Positions 1 through 5,249 of a DNA stretch of 10,600 bases are shown here, piece by piece. The translations under genes were made by a program, and so were the position numbers. Source of the DNA: Candidatus Nitrosopumilus sp. GTDB lineage: Archaea; Thermoproteota; Nitrososphaeria; Nitrososphaerales; Nitrosopumilaceae. Numbering within the stretch: the first letter of the stretch is position 1; each line of letters begins with the position of its first letter. Below the pieces are notes generated by a model. It did not search any database, was not told the origin of the DNA, and saw only the letters and a list, made by a program, of their open reading frames with translations. Where the stretch lies: positions 1 to 10,600 of the forward strand of contig JAEMQG010000150.1 in NCBI GenBank assembly GCA_022758935.1, read 5' to 3'.

Positions 1-474
1 CATTCTGGATGCTATTATCAGACCAGTAGCAACAAACGAGATTGCAATTAGAATCATAAACGGAATAGCAAGAAAAGTTCCAATCCCAAACTCTATGAAA
101 CCTAACGCACTAGATATTCCAAGTACTATCAGGCCATTGATTGTTGCAATGGTTGCCCCACCAAAAGTTTTACCCAGAACTATGCTTGATCTGGAAACTG
201 GAGCGACTAAAATTTCCTTGAGAAAACCAAACTGTCTATCATAGATTACAGATATTCCAGAGAAGATTGATGTGAATAAAATTATCATGCCAATTATTCC
301 AGGAGCAAGGAATCCTATGTAAGGTAAGCCTGGTATAGTTATTGAAGATGAAAAACCAAATCCTAGTATGAACAGCCAGATAAACGGCATTGCTAGACTG
401 CTTACTATTCTTGAACGTGCTCTAACAAATTTTATCATTTCTCTCAGCCAAATTGTATAAATGTCTTGAAACAT
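1..474 (-). CDS. ABC-2 type exporter permease (DrrB-like), 3' part outside window
   Basis: This is the membrane subunit of an ABC exporter, acting in the cytoplasmic membrane with the ATPase encoded just upstream. The frame is open from an ATG at 474 to the left edge, giving 158 residues; family members are usually about 250-270, so roughly the last 100 are missing. Seen: an amphipathic N-terminus rich in Arg/Lys (residues 10-22), hydrophobic stretches at about 27-44, 54-78, 105-127 and 133-155, and the coupling-helix region YDRQFGFLKEILVAPVSR (78-95) followed by IVLGK, a hallmark of the ABC2_membrane family. Its ATG overlaps the ATPase stop by one base (TAATG), so translation is probably coupled and the two proteins made in matched amounts. 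The transported substrate cannot be read from sequence; 'daunorubicin resistance' is only the family label. Confidence 0.9.
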   Translation of the reverse strand, partial: MFQDIYTIWLREMIKFVRARSRIVSSLAMPFIWLFILGFGFSSSITIPGLPYIGFLAPGIIGMIILFTSIFSGISVIYDRQFGFLKEILVAPVSRSSIVLGKTFGGATIATINGLIVLGISSALGFIEFGIGTFLAIPFMILIAISFVATGLIIASRM

Positions 475-1457
475 TATTTTTTGCCCCATTGATTCATCAT
501 TGATTTCATTTGATCTGCTGTGTCTGCTTCCTGTTCTCTTATGGTCCTACCAGTGTAGTGTATGAATACATCCTCAAGTGAAGGTCGGATCATATGTACA
601 GAATCTATCTTTATTCCAGCTTCAGAAGATGCCTTGAGAATGTCTGGTATTGCAGAACCCCCATCTTCAACAGTGACATTCAGATACCCCTCAAACTTTT
701 TTTTGTTTTTTATCCAATCAAATTTTAGAATTTTATCTAGATTATCTGACTCTTTTGTCTCTAGCTTTAGTATGTCTCCGCCCATTGAGTTCTTCATGTT
801 TTCAGGAGTATCGAGTGCAATTATTTTTCCGTGATCTATTATAGCAATTCTGTCACACAAATAGTCTGCCTCCTCCATATAGTGAGTCGTAAGTATAATG
901 GTGAGGCCTTCATGCTCGTTCAGCTTTTGTATGTAATCCCAAATACTCCTTCTGGTTTGTGGATCTAGACCCAAAGTGGGTTCATCTAAGAATAAAATCT
1001 TTGGATGATGCATGAGGCCACGGGCAATCTCGAGTCTTCTTTTCATACCTCCAGAATAAGTTTTGATCTGAAGTTTGGCTTTGTCCTCAAGACCAACCAA
1101 CTTCAAAACTTCGTCTATTCTTTTTATCCTCAGATCCTTTTGCATATGATACATCCTTCCATGAAATTCTAAATTCTCTCTACCTGTTAGTTCATCATCC
1201 AAACTTGGATCTTGGAAGACCATCCCAATCGTTCTTCTGACTGAATCTTGATTTACAATTTCCATATTATTCACGATTGCACTACCAGAAGTGGGTATCA
1301 TCATTGTTGCTAGCATATTCAATGTAGTTGACTTGCCTGCACCATTAGGACCCAAGAGTCCAAAAAGTTCACCCTCTTTGATCTCTAAATTTATTGAATC
1401 TACTGCAGTAAATTTTCCAAATTTCTTTGTTAGATTTTTTATATTTATTGCTGGCAT
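474..1457 (-). CDS. ABC exporter ATP-binding protein (DrrA-like)
   Basis: This is the cytoplasmic ATPase that powers the adjacent ABC-2 permease. With the ATG at 1457 it has 327 residues. Seen in order: Walker A GPNGAGKST (36-44), Q-loop Gln in VFQDP (82), signature YSGGMKRR (134-141), Walker B ILFLDEP with D-loop GLDP (154-166), switch His in TTHYMEEAD (192). A C-terminal extension ends in PSLEDVFIHYTGRTIRE, typical of the DUF4162 tail of DrrA-type exporters. All catalytic residues are intact. Start choice is uncertain: a GTG at 1499 would add 14 residues and has a TATA-like TAATTAATAA about 29 bp upstream and an AAAGGAG 12 bases upstream; an ATG at 1487 is also in frame. I prefer 1457 because MPAINIKNLTKKFG begins where family members begin and an AAAATATAT lies about 31 bp upstream. 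The gene is first in the operon with the permease. Confidence 0.92.
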   Translation of the reverse strand: MPAINIKNLTKKFGKFTAVDSINLEIKEGELFGLLGPNGAGKSTTLNMLATMMIPTSGSAIVNNMEIVNQDSVRRTIGMVFQDPSLDDELTGRENLEFHGRMYHMQKDLRIKRIDEVLKLVGLEDKAKLQIKTYSGGMKRRLEIARGLMHHPKILFLDEPTLGLDPQTRRSIWDYIQKLNEHEGLTIILTTHYMEEADYLCDRIAIIDHGKIIALDTPENMKNSMGGDILKLETKESDNLDKILKFDWIKNKKKFEGYLNVTVEDGGSAIPDILKASSEAGIKIDSVHMIRPSLEDVFIHYTGRTIREQEADTADQMKSMMNQWGKK

Positions 1458-1485
1458 GATTAAAAATACTTCATTTCGACTCGTC

Positions 1486-1533
1486 ATATATTTTCCCACA
1501 TTTTTTAATATCTCCTTTGCATCTTATTAATTA
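1486..1533 (-). promoter_or_regulatory. Candidate promoter region of the ABC exporter operon
   Basis: Two TATA-like elements read on the minus strand: AAAATATAT at 1486-1494 (about 31 bp from the ATG at 1457) and TAATTAATAA at 1524-1533 (about 29 bp from the GTG at 1499). Between them lies AAAGGAGAT (1510-1518), a good Shine-Dalgarno match but 12 bases from the GTG. Which one is used decides the start codon. Position and composition are the only evidence. Confidence 0.35.
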
Positions 1534-1552
1534 CTCATAACTGATTTGTCCA

Positions 1553-1636
1553 TTACGTAAACTTTCAATCAAAATAAAACTAGTCAATCTTTTCATTTGC
1601 GGAAATATCGTCTATTACGTTGACAAAAATAACGTA
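1553..1636. promoter_or_regulatory. Palindromic ACGT elements upstream of the exporter operon
   Basis: The 187-bp gap between the nitroreductase stop and the ABC ATPase holds TTACGTAA (1553-1560), a perfect 8-bp palindrome, and an inverted repeat TACGTT (1616-1621), 9-base spacer, AACGTA (1631-1636). The shared ACGT core in three copies within 85 bp of AT-rich DNA looks like an operator cluster for a dimeric regulator. Because the nitroreductase ends here, the only start that could be controlled is the exporter's. Function is inferred; no regulator is identified. Confidence 0.35.
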
Positions 1637-1686
1637 TTCTGGCACCGTTCATTATTTTTCATCTTTCATATTAGTGTTGGAAAATA

Positions 1687-2289
1687 TTAAAAACTATTTT
1701 CAAAAACAATTTCGGATAAAGGTAATTGTCCACCTCGTGGAGACGCATTTTTTATTGCTTTTCCAACTACAACCATCATAGAAATTACATGATCATCAGG
1801 CAGACTGATTAATCTGGATACTGCATCGAAATCAAATCCCTCCATGGGACATGTATCATACCCCATTGATTTTGCAGCCAACATTAACGTTTGAGCAGCT
1901 ATTCCGCAAGATCTCATCGCTTCGTCTCTTTGAACTTGGGGTTTTTCGTTATAGGAACTTTTCATAGCATCAACTAGAAATTTTCGTGACTCTTCAGGAA
2001 TGTTTATCCAATATCTTTCAGGATTTTTATTCCATGATTTCAAGTCAGCACACAAAACAATTACTAATGATGCATCCGATACTTGTTTTTGACCCCAACT
2101 CAATTCTGATAGTCTATCTTTGAGGTCTTGTTCTGTGATTATGACAAATCTCCAATTTTGTATGTTGTATGATGTTGGAGAAAGAATTGCAACTTCTAAT
2201 AGCTTTGATATCTCATCTTGACTCATTTTGTAATTTTTGTCAAAATTTTTGATTGAACGTCTACTGTTTATTGCTTCAAACGTATCCAT
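1687..2289 (-). CDS. Nitroreductase-family FMN oxidoreductase
   Basis: This is a 200-residue cytoplasmic flavoprotein of the nitroreductase family (PF00881), which binds FMN and reduces nitro compounds, quinones or similar acceptors with NAD(P)H; the real substrate is unknown. Seen: N-terminal SRRSIKNFD (9-17), whose Arg-Arg-Ser binds FMN phosphate; SPTSYNIQNWRF (38-49), equivalent to the usual SPSxxNxQPWRF, with Asn replacing the common Pro; the helix GIAAQTLMLAAKSMGYDTCPMEGF (129-152); a late VVVGKA strand and the C-terminal RGGQLPLSEIVFENSF. Length matches the family. The ATG at 2289 is chosen over an in-frame TTG at 2313 because the protein then begins as relatives do and a TTTAAAT box is centred 27 bp upstream. 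It is apparently monocistronic. It could equally be a detoxifying or redox-maintenance enzyme. Confidence 0.9.
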   Translation of the reverse strand: MDTFEAINSRRSIKNFDKNYKMSQDEISKLLEVAILSPTSYNIQNWRFVIITEQDLKDRLSELSWGQKQVSDASLVIVLCADLKSWNKNPERYWINIPEESRKFLVDAMKSSYNEKPQVQRDEAMRSCGIAAQTLMLAAKSMGYDTCPMEGFDFDAVSRLISLPDDHVISMMVVVGKAIKNASPRGGQLPLSEIVFENSF

Positions 2290-2312
2290 AATAATTTGAA
2301 CATATCGATACA

Positions 2313-2319
2313 ATTTAAA
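2313..2319 (-). promoter_or_regulatory. TATA-like box of the nitroreductase gene
   Basis: TTTAAAT on the minus strand is centred 27 bp upstream of the ATG at 2289, the spacing expected for a leaderless archaeal transcript. It supports the ATG over the upstream TTG, which lies inside the box. Confidence 0.5.
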
Positions 2320-2543
2320 CTTGAATGTGATTTATTATTTGTGAATTTTAATAATTATCTTGATTGTATTTATTATAAAATTCTGATAAACATTGATAGA
2401 CATAATTCCAAACATTTTGTTTTTCCAAATATCTTAGTCCACACAAAAATTGAATCAATATTTTCAAAAATACCGTATCCTGATTATGATCAATAACAAA
2501 CTATTCTTACAACCAAAACATTGGTCTACAAATGTTAAAAGTC

Positions 2544-2559
2544 TATTTAATATTTATTA
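2544..2559 (+). promoter_or_regulatory. TATA-like element of the small membrane protein gene
   Basis: TATTTAATATTTATTA ends 22 bp before the TTG at 2581; its second half TATTTATT is centred about 26 bp upstream. This spacing fits a leaderless transcript beginning at the TTG and is the main reason to accept that start. Confidence 0.45.
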
Positions 2560-2580
2560 CCATTTCTTGGAATTTGTGTA

Positions 2581-2808
2581 TTGACTAGTGATAATAAAAC
2601 CAATAAATTAACTATGAAGGATATTTTTTTGAAAGGTTCAATTATTGCAGTAATTGTTACTATTCCGTCTATTGCATCTTTTATGATTGCTTGGGTCATT
2701 CTTGATGATCTGTTGTTTGCTGCATTGATTGGAGCCGTGATTCATTTTATTGCGATGGGGTTCTCACTGAAAATATCCAAGAAATTATTGGTAAAAAGAA
2801 ATCTATGA
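2581..2808 (+). CDS. Small two-helix membrane protein, function unknown
   Basis: I do not recognise a named family. The product is 75 residues with a short polar N-terminus (1-17) and two hydrophobic helices at about 19-41 (SIIAVIVTIPSIASFMIAWV) and 44-62 (LLFAALIGAVIHFIAMGF), joined by the acidic turn LDD and followed by a basic tail (KISKKLLVKRNL). By the positive-inside rule the Lys/Arg-rich C-terminus should be cytoplasmic, and with two helices the N-terminus as well. The start is a TTG with a TATA-like box about 26 bp upstream and no leader; an in-frame ATG at 2614 would lose 11 polar residues but has a less well placed box. The TATA-like box of the next gene begins six bases after this stop codon, so the two are probably separate transcripts. 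Confidence 0.7.
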   Translation: MTSDNKTNKLTMKDIFLKGSIIAVIVTIPSIASFMIAWVILDDLLFAALIGAVIHFIAMGFSLKISKKLLVKRNL

Positions 2809-2814
2809 TGTGGC

Positions 2815-2823
2815 TTTATTTAA
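2815..2823 (+). promoter_or_regulatory. TATA-like box of the winged-helix operon
   Basis: TTTATTTAA is centred 26 bp upstream of the ATG at 2845, fitting leaderless transcription of the three-gene plus-strand unit. It lies immediately after the stop of the preceding membrane-protein gene. Confidence 0.5.
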
Positions 2824-2844
2824 CTGGGATTTGTTTCAAAAATA

Positions 2845-3198
2845 ATGGATATCTCTAAACTGGAGAAAGATCTAATTTCAGAAATTAAATTAGAGCCATT
2901 ACAAGCCAGAGTCTTTCTTTTAGTTACCTGTTATGGGAAAATGTCTCCAATCTCTATTGCCGAAAAGATAAAGATCTCCTCTGATGATGCTCTCAAAATT
3001 GCCAAGGAACTAATGACTTTAGGTGCTTTCATAGATATCACTGAAACTGAATTTGAAGCAATGCATCCTAGATTTACTGCAGTCAACATGTACCGAAAAC
3101 TATGTGCGCGAGAAAATATTGAATTTAAACGAAATAAAATCGTTGATAACATAGGAGTGGTTTTAGAAAAATCATATGATGATGCAAGAACTAAATAA
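2845..3198 (+). CDS. TrmB-like winged-helix DNA-binding protein
   Basis: A 117-residue cytoplasmic protein that reads as a winged-helix regulator. Seen: a leading helix EPLQARVFLLVTCYG (17-31), a second helix SPISIAEKIKI (34-44), a likely recognition helix SSDDALKIAKELMTLGAF (45-62), and a wing-like FIDITETEFEAMHPRF (62-77). A C-terminal helical part (78-115) could dimerise. The pattern of 'xxLQARVFLLxxxYGKxSPxxIAEKIxIS' resembles the N-terminal domain of TrmB-type archaeal regulators, but the sugar-binding domain of full TrmB is absent. It is first in a probable operon with the genes at 3221 and 3627. It could be a local repressor or a general transcription-associated protein; no target is visible, although the TATA-like region just upstream would be an obvious place for autoregulation. 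Confidence 0.75.
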   Translation: MDISKLEKDLISEIKLEPLQARVFLLVTCYGKMSPISIAEKIKISSDDALKIAKELMTLGAFIDITETEFEAMHPRFTAVNMYRKLCARENIEFKRNKIVDNIGVVLEKSYDDARTK

Positions 3199-3209
3199 TG
3201 CTAATGAAT

Positions 3210-3214
3210 GGTGA
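3210..3214 (+). promoter_or_regulatory. Shine-Dalgarno site for the TTG start at 3221
   Basis: GGTGA, matching the GGAGGTGATC consensus, ends six bases before the TTG at 3221. An in-frame TGA at 3212-3214 excludes any earlier start, so this site fixes the start codon. Confidence 0.55.
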
Positions 3215-3220
3215 ACAGCA

Positions 3221-3619
3221 TTGAGCCTTGATACTGAATCATGTAAACATCAGCCAGTATATTTTGGTGTAGTTAACATTAACATAGATCAGAGAACTAT
3301 CGGCTCAGTTGATGTGTGGCGATGTGGTGTCTGCAAAAAACGGTTTTGCGAAGAAAAACAGCTTGGAATAGAAGAACTAGCAGATTTGGTGGGAATGCCA
3401 AAAATTGATCCCGATGCAAAGTGGGGCGTGACTGTGTGTAAATTACAACAGGGAAAATACAAATGGAAATTAGTTAGACTAAAAGAAAATTCTGAAATCA
3501 AACATGAGTGTTTAGATGAAACAGTTGTCTCTCTCAAAGTAAAAAACTTTAAAGTAGAAGATGATAAACACTGGAGCTTTTTGGTAGATGACAATGTCAA
3601 CAAGGCTGTGGAAATCTAA
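3221..3619 (+). CDS. Zinc-ribbon-like hypothetical protein
   Basis: Function unknown. The product is 132 residues, soluble, without signal peptide or membrane helix. Two metal-ligand-like pairs are present: C8-x-H10 and C35-x-x-C38 in WRCGVCKKRFC, with C43 near; this could form one zinc site. More isolated Cys/His residues lie at C73, H95 and C97. The second half is rich in alternating hydrophobic and charged residues (KWKLVRLKEN, VVSLKVKNFKVEDD), suggesting a beta-rich domain. The TTG start follows the winged-helix gene by 22 bases and is preceded by GGTGA, so the gene is read from the same transcript. A zinc-ribbon protein beside a winged-helix protein suggests a nucleic-acid or transcription role, but that is inference from context only. 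Confidence 0.75.
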   Translation: MSLDTESCKHQPVYFGVVNINIDQRTIGSVDVWRCGVCKKRFCEEKQLGIEELADLVGMPKIDPDAKWGVTVCKLQQGKYKWKLVRLKENSEIKHECLDETVVSLKVKNFKVEDDKHWSFLVDDNVNKAVEI

Positions 3620-3626
3620 ATTTCAA

Positions 3627-3911
3627 ATGGACCTCAAAGTTCACATTAATAATGTTCATGGAAGCCAGATGGCAGCAAAAATTACTGGCACATTCACAAT
3701 TGATTCTCATTCTTTTAGATTCAATGCGATTGCATTTGGACGAATTGGGGGTCAAAATATAGGCGCAAAAATTTCGAAAATAACTGAAAAAGAGCTAATT
3801 AGACTAGGTTATGATGTTGATCAAGTAATGATGACATTACAATCTAATCTTCTTCAAGGTGATCTAACTTTGCCTGAAGGATTGAAAAGAGAATCTTTTG
3901 TTGATGATTAG
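3627..3911 (+). CDS. Small conserved-looking protein of unknown function
   Basis: Not recognised. From the ATG at 3627 the product has 94 residues: a strand-rich first half ([32 protein letters not shown]) and a helical second half ([23 protein letters not shown]). There are no cysteines, signal peptide or membrane segment. In-frame ATGs at 3588 and 3594 would give up to 107 residues but make the gene overlap the previous one by 32 bases; the 3627 start leaves a 7-base gap after its stop. Neither start has a strong Shine-Dalgarno site. It is last in the plus-strand unit. Its TAG overlaps the TAA of the convergent mtnP gene, so there is no room for a terminator between them. Confidence 0.7.
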   Translation: MDLKVHINNVHGSQMAAKITGTFTIDSHSFRFNAIAFGRIGGQNIGAKISKITEKELIRLGYDVDQVMMTLQSNLLQGDLTLPEGLKRESFVDD

Positions 3912-4699
3912 AATTCAGCTTCTTCTAAAGCCTTTGAACAAGAACAACTTCTGATTTTTGGAATTTTATCGATCAAATTACTCAGTACATTTTTTGTTCT
4001 CTCTACATTTTTTGATAATGTTTCTAGCACTTCCTTTGCAGTTACTGGTTTTTCAGCCCATACATCATAATCAGTTACAGTTGAAATAGATGCGTAACAC
4101 ATTTGAGCCTCCCTTGCAAGCTGACATTCAGGAACTAGTGTCATCCCAATAATGTCTGCATTAATGGTTCTATAAAATTTTGATTCTGCTTTAGTAGAAA
4201 ATCTTGGACCTTCTATGCAAACATATGTGCAATTTTTGTGAATATTGAAATTTTGTTCATTTGCGACTTTTAGAATAACCGATTGTAATTCTGTACAAAA
4301 CGGCTCTGCTACAGAAATATGAATGACTCTCCCGTTTTCTGAAAATGAACCATTTCTTGATTTGGTAAAATCTAAAAATTGTGTTGGTAATGCAAAATGT
4401 CCTGGTTCAATCTCTTCTTTTAAACTCCCAACTGCCGAAGGTGCAATTATTCTTGTTACTCCCAGTTCTTTGAATGCCCAAATATTTGCTTTATAATTAA
4501 TCATGTGTGGTGGAATGGTATGCTTTTTACCATGTCTAGGTAGAAATGCCATTTTTCTTCCTTTGAAAGTTCCTACAGTTATCGAGTCTGACGGTTTCCC
4601 AAAAGGTGTGTCTATTATAATTTCTTGAGCGTCTTTGAGTAATCCTGAATCGTATATTCCAGTTCCGCCAAAAATTCCAATCTCTACATCTTTTTCCAC
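3908..4699 (-). CDS. mtnP: S-methyl-5'-thioadenosine phosphorylase
   Basis: Cytoplasmic enzyme that splits methylthioadenosine with phosphate into adenine and 5-methylthioribose-1-phosphate (methionine and purine salvage). With the GTG at 4699 it has 263 residues, normal for the family. Seen: phosphate-binding GGTGIYDSG (11-19), [12 protein letters not shown] (54-65) with Arg-His phosphate ligands, [10 protein letters not shown] (163-172), GMTLVPE (185-191) contacting the nucleoside, and TDYD (209-212), whose two Asp residues recognise the 6-amino purine and favour MTA over 6-oxopurines. The C-terminus carries CSC (252-254), like the CXC motif of some archaeal MTAPs. The GTG overlaps the apt stop as TAGTG and has GGTGA seven bases upstream, so I reject the longer TTG start at 4723. 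Coupling to apt lets the adenine made here be recycled at once. Confidence 0.95.
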   Translation of the reverse strand: MEKDVEIGIFGGTGIYDSGLLKDAQEIIIDTPFGKPSDSITVGTFKGRKMAFLPRHGKKHTIPPHMINYKANIWAFKELGVTRIIAPSAVGSLKEEIEPGHFALPTQFLDFTKSRNGSFSENGRVIHISVAEPFCTELQSVILKVANEQNFNIHKNCTYVCIEGPRFSTKAESKFYRTINADIIGMTLVPECQLAREAQMCYASISTVTDYDVWAEKPVTAKEVLETLSKNVERTKNVLSNLIDKIPKIRSCSCSKALEEAEF

Positions 4700-5211
4700 T
4701 AGTATTTCACCAGTGACTTGCAATTGTATTGGCTAATTCCTCTCATTCCATTTAGTTCAGTTAATTCTATTATGAATGCAAATCCTGTGATTTTCCCACC
4801 TACTTTTTCTATCAGTTTTGCAGAAGCTCTTGCAGTTCCTCCTGTTGCAAGAAGATCATCGCAAATCAAGATTTTTTCTCCTTTTTTTACTAAATCTTTT
4901 TGAATTTCAATGGTATCTTGACCATATTCAATTTTGTATGACTGTTTGATGGTTTTACCTGGTAATTTTCCTTCCTTTCTAATCATGACTAATCCTTTGT
5001 TATATCTGGAAGCCAATACACATGCAAGTAGGAATCCTCTGGATTCTATGCCTGCAAACACATCAATATCGTTTGGATGGAAATATTTTGAAAATTCATC
5101 TGCTATAAATGATAATGCCGAGGGATCTTTTAGAATAGGACTGAAATCTCGAAATAATATCCCTTTTTTTGGAAAATTTGGAAATTCTAAAATTTTTTCT
5201 TTAAGATTCAT
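4699..5211 (-). CDS. apt: Adenine phosphoribosyltransferase
   Basis: Cytoplasmic enzyme making AMP and pyrophosphate from adenine and PRPP. The product is 170 residues, about family length. Seen: [18 protein letters not shown] (10-27), the N-terminal purine-phosphoribosyltransferase signature close to the usual FPxxGIxFRDxxP; AGIESRGF (53-60); [10 protein letters not shown] (76-85), the flexible-loop region; and the PRPP-binding [14 protein letters not shown] (114-127), with the two Asp residues that hold PRPP ribose. No key residue is missing. The ATG at 5211 has TTTTATT centred about 25 bp upstream, within the 38-bp gap behind the secreted protein gene, so it likely has its own promoter. 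The next gene, mtnP, starts on the last base of this stop. The pair is a complete MTA-to-AMP salvage module. Confidence 0.95.
   Translation of the reverse strand: MNLKEKILEFPNFPKKGILFRDFSPILKDPSALSFIADEFSKYFHPNDIDVFAGIESRGFLLACVLASRYNKGLVMIRKEGKLPGKTIKQSYKIEYGQDTIEIQKDLVKKGEKILICDDLLATGGTARASAKLIEKVGGKITGFAFIIELTELNGMRGISQYNCKSLVKY
4708..4712 (-). promoter_or_regulatory. mtnP: Shine-Dalgarno site for the GTG start of mtnP
   Basis: GGTGA inside the apt coding region, eight bases from the GTG at 4699. Together with the TAGTG stop/start overlap it decides the mtnP start. Confidence 0.55.
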
Positions 5212-5232
5212 ATGATGATTTTAACTAGGTGG

Positions 5233-5239
5233 AATAAAA
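5233..5239 (-). promoter_or_regulatory. TATA-like box of the apt-mtnP operon
   Basis: TTTTATT on the minus strand is centred about 25 bp upstream of the apt ATG. It fits a leaderless apt-mtnP transcript starting in the short gap after the secreted-protein gene. Confidence 0.45.
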
Positions 5240-5249
5240 TTGTTTTAGA

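Larger units (their letters stand above)
2290..2580. other. Intergenic region between divergent genes
   Basis: About 290 bp separate the nitroreductase start from the small membrane protein. The stretch is even richer in A and T than its surroundings. It holds the outward-facing TATA-like boxes at either end (2313-2319 minus, 2544-2559 plus). I see no tRNA, no convincing hairpin and no credible gene; a 66-codon TTG-initiated frame at 2296-2496 looks like chance. Confidence 0.6.

Noticed and set aside
2296..2496. 66-codon plus-strand frame in the intergenic region
   Set aside because: It starts with TTG without ribosome site, lies in extremely AT-rich DNA, overlaps the nitroreductase promoter, and its product has no domain-like pattern.
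3289..3603. 104-codon minus-strand frame opposite the zinc-ribbon-like gene
   Set aside because: It is antisense to a better gene with operon context and a ribosome site; its product is Ser/Phe-rich low-complexity typical of a shadow frame.
4699..4723. Longer mtnP start at a TTG
   Set aside because: It would overlap apt by 25 bases and add residues not typical of the family; the GTG at 4699 has a ribosome site and a stop/start overlap.
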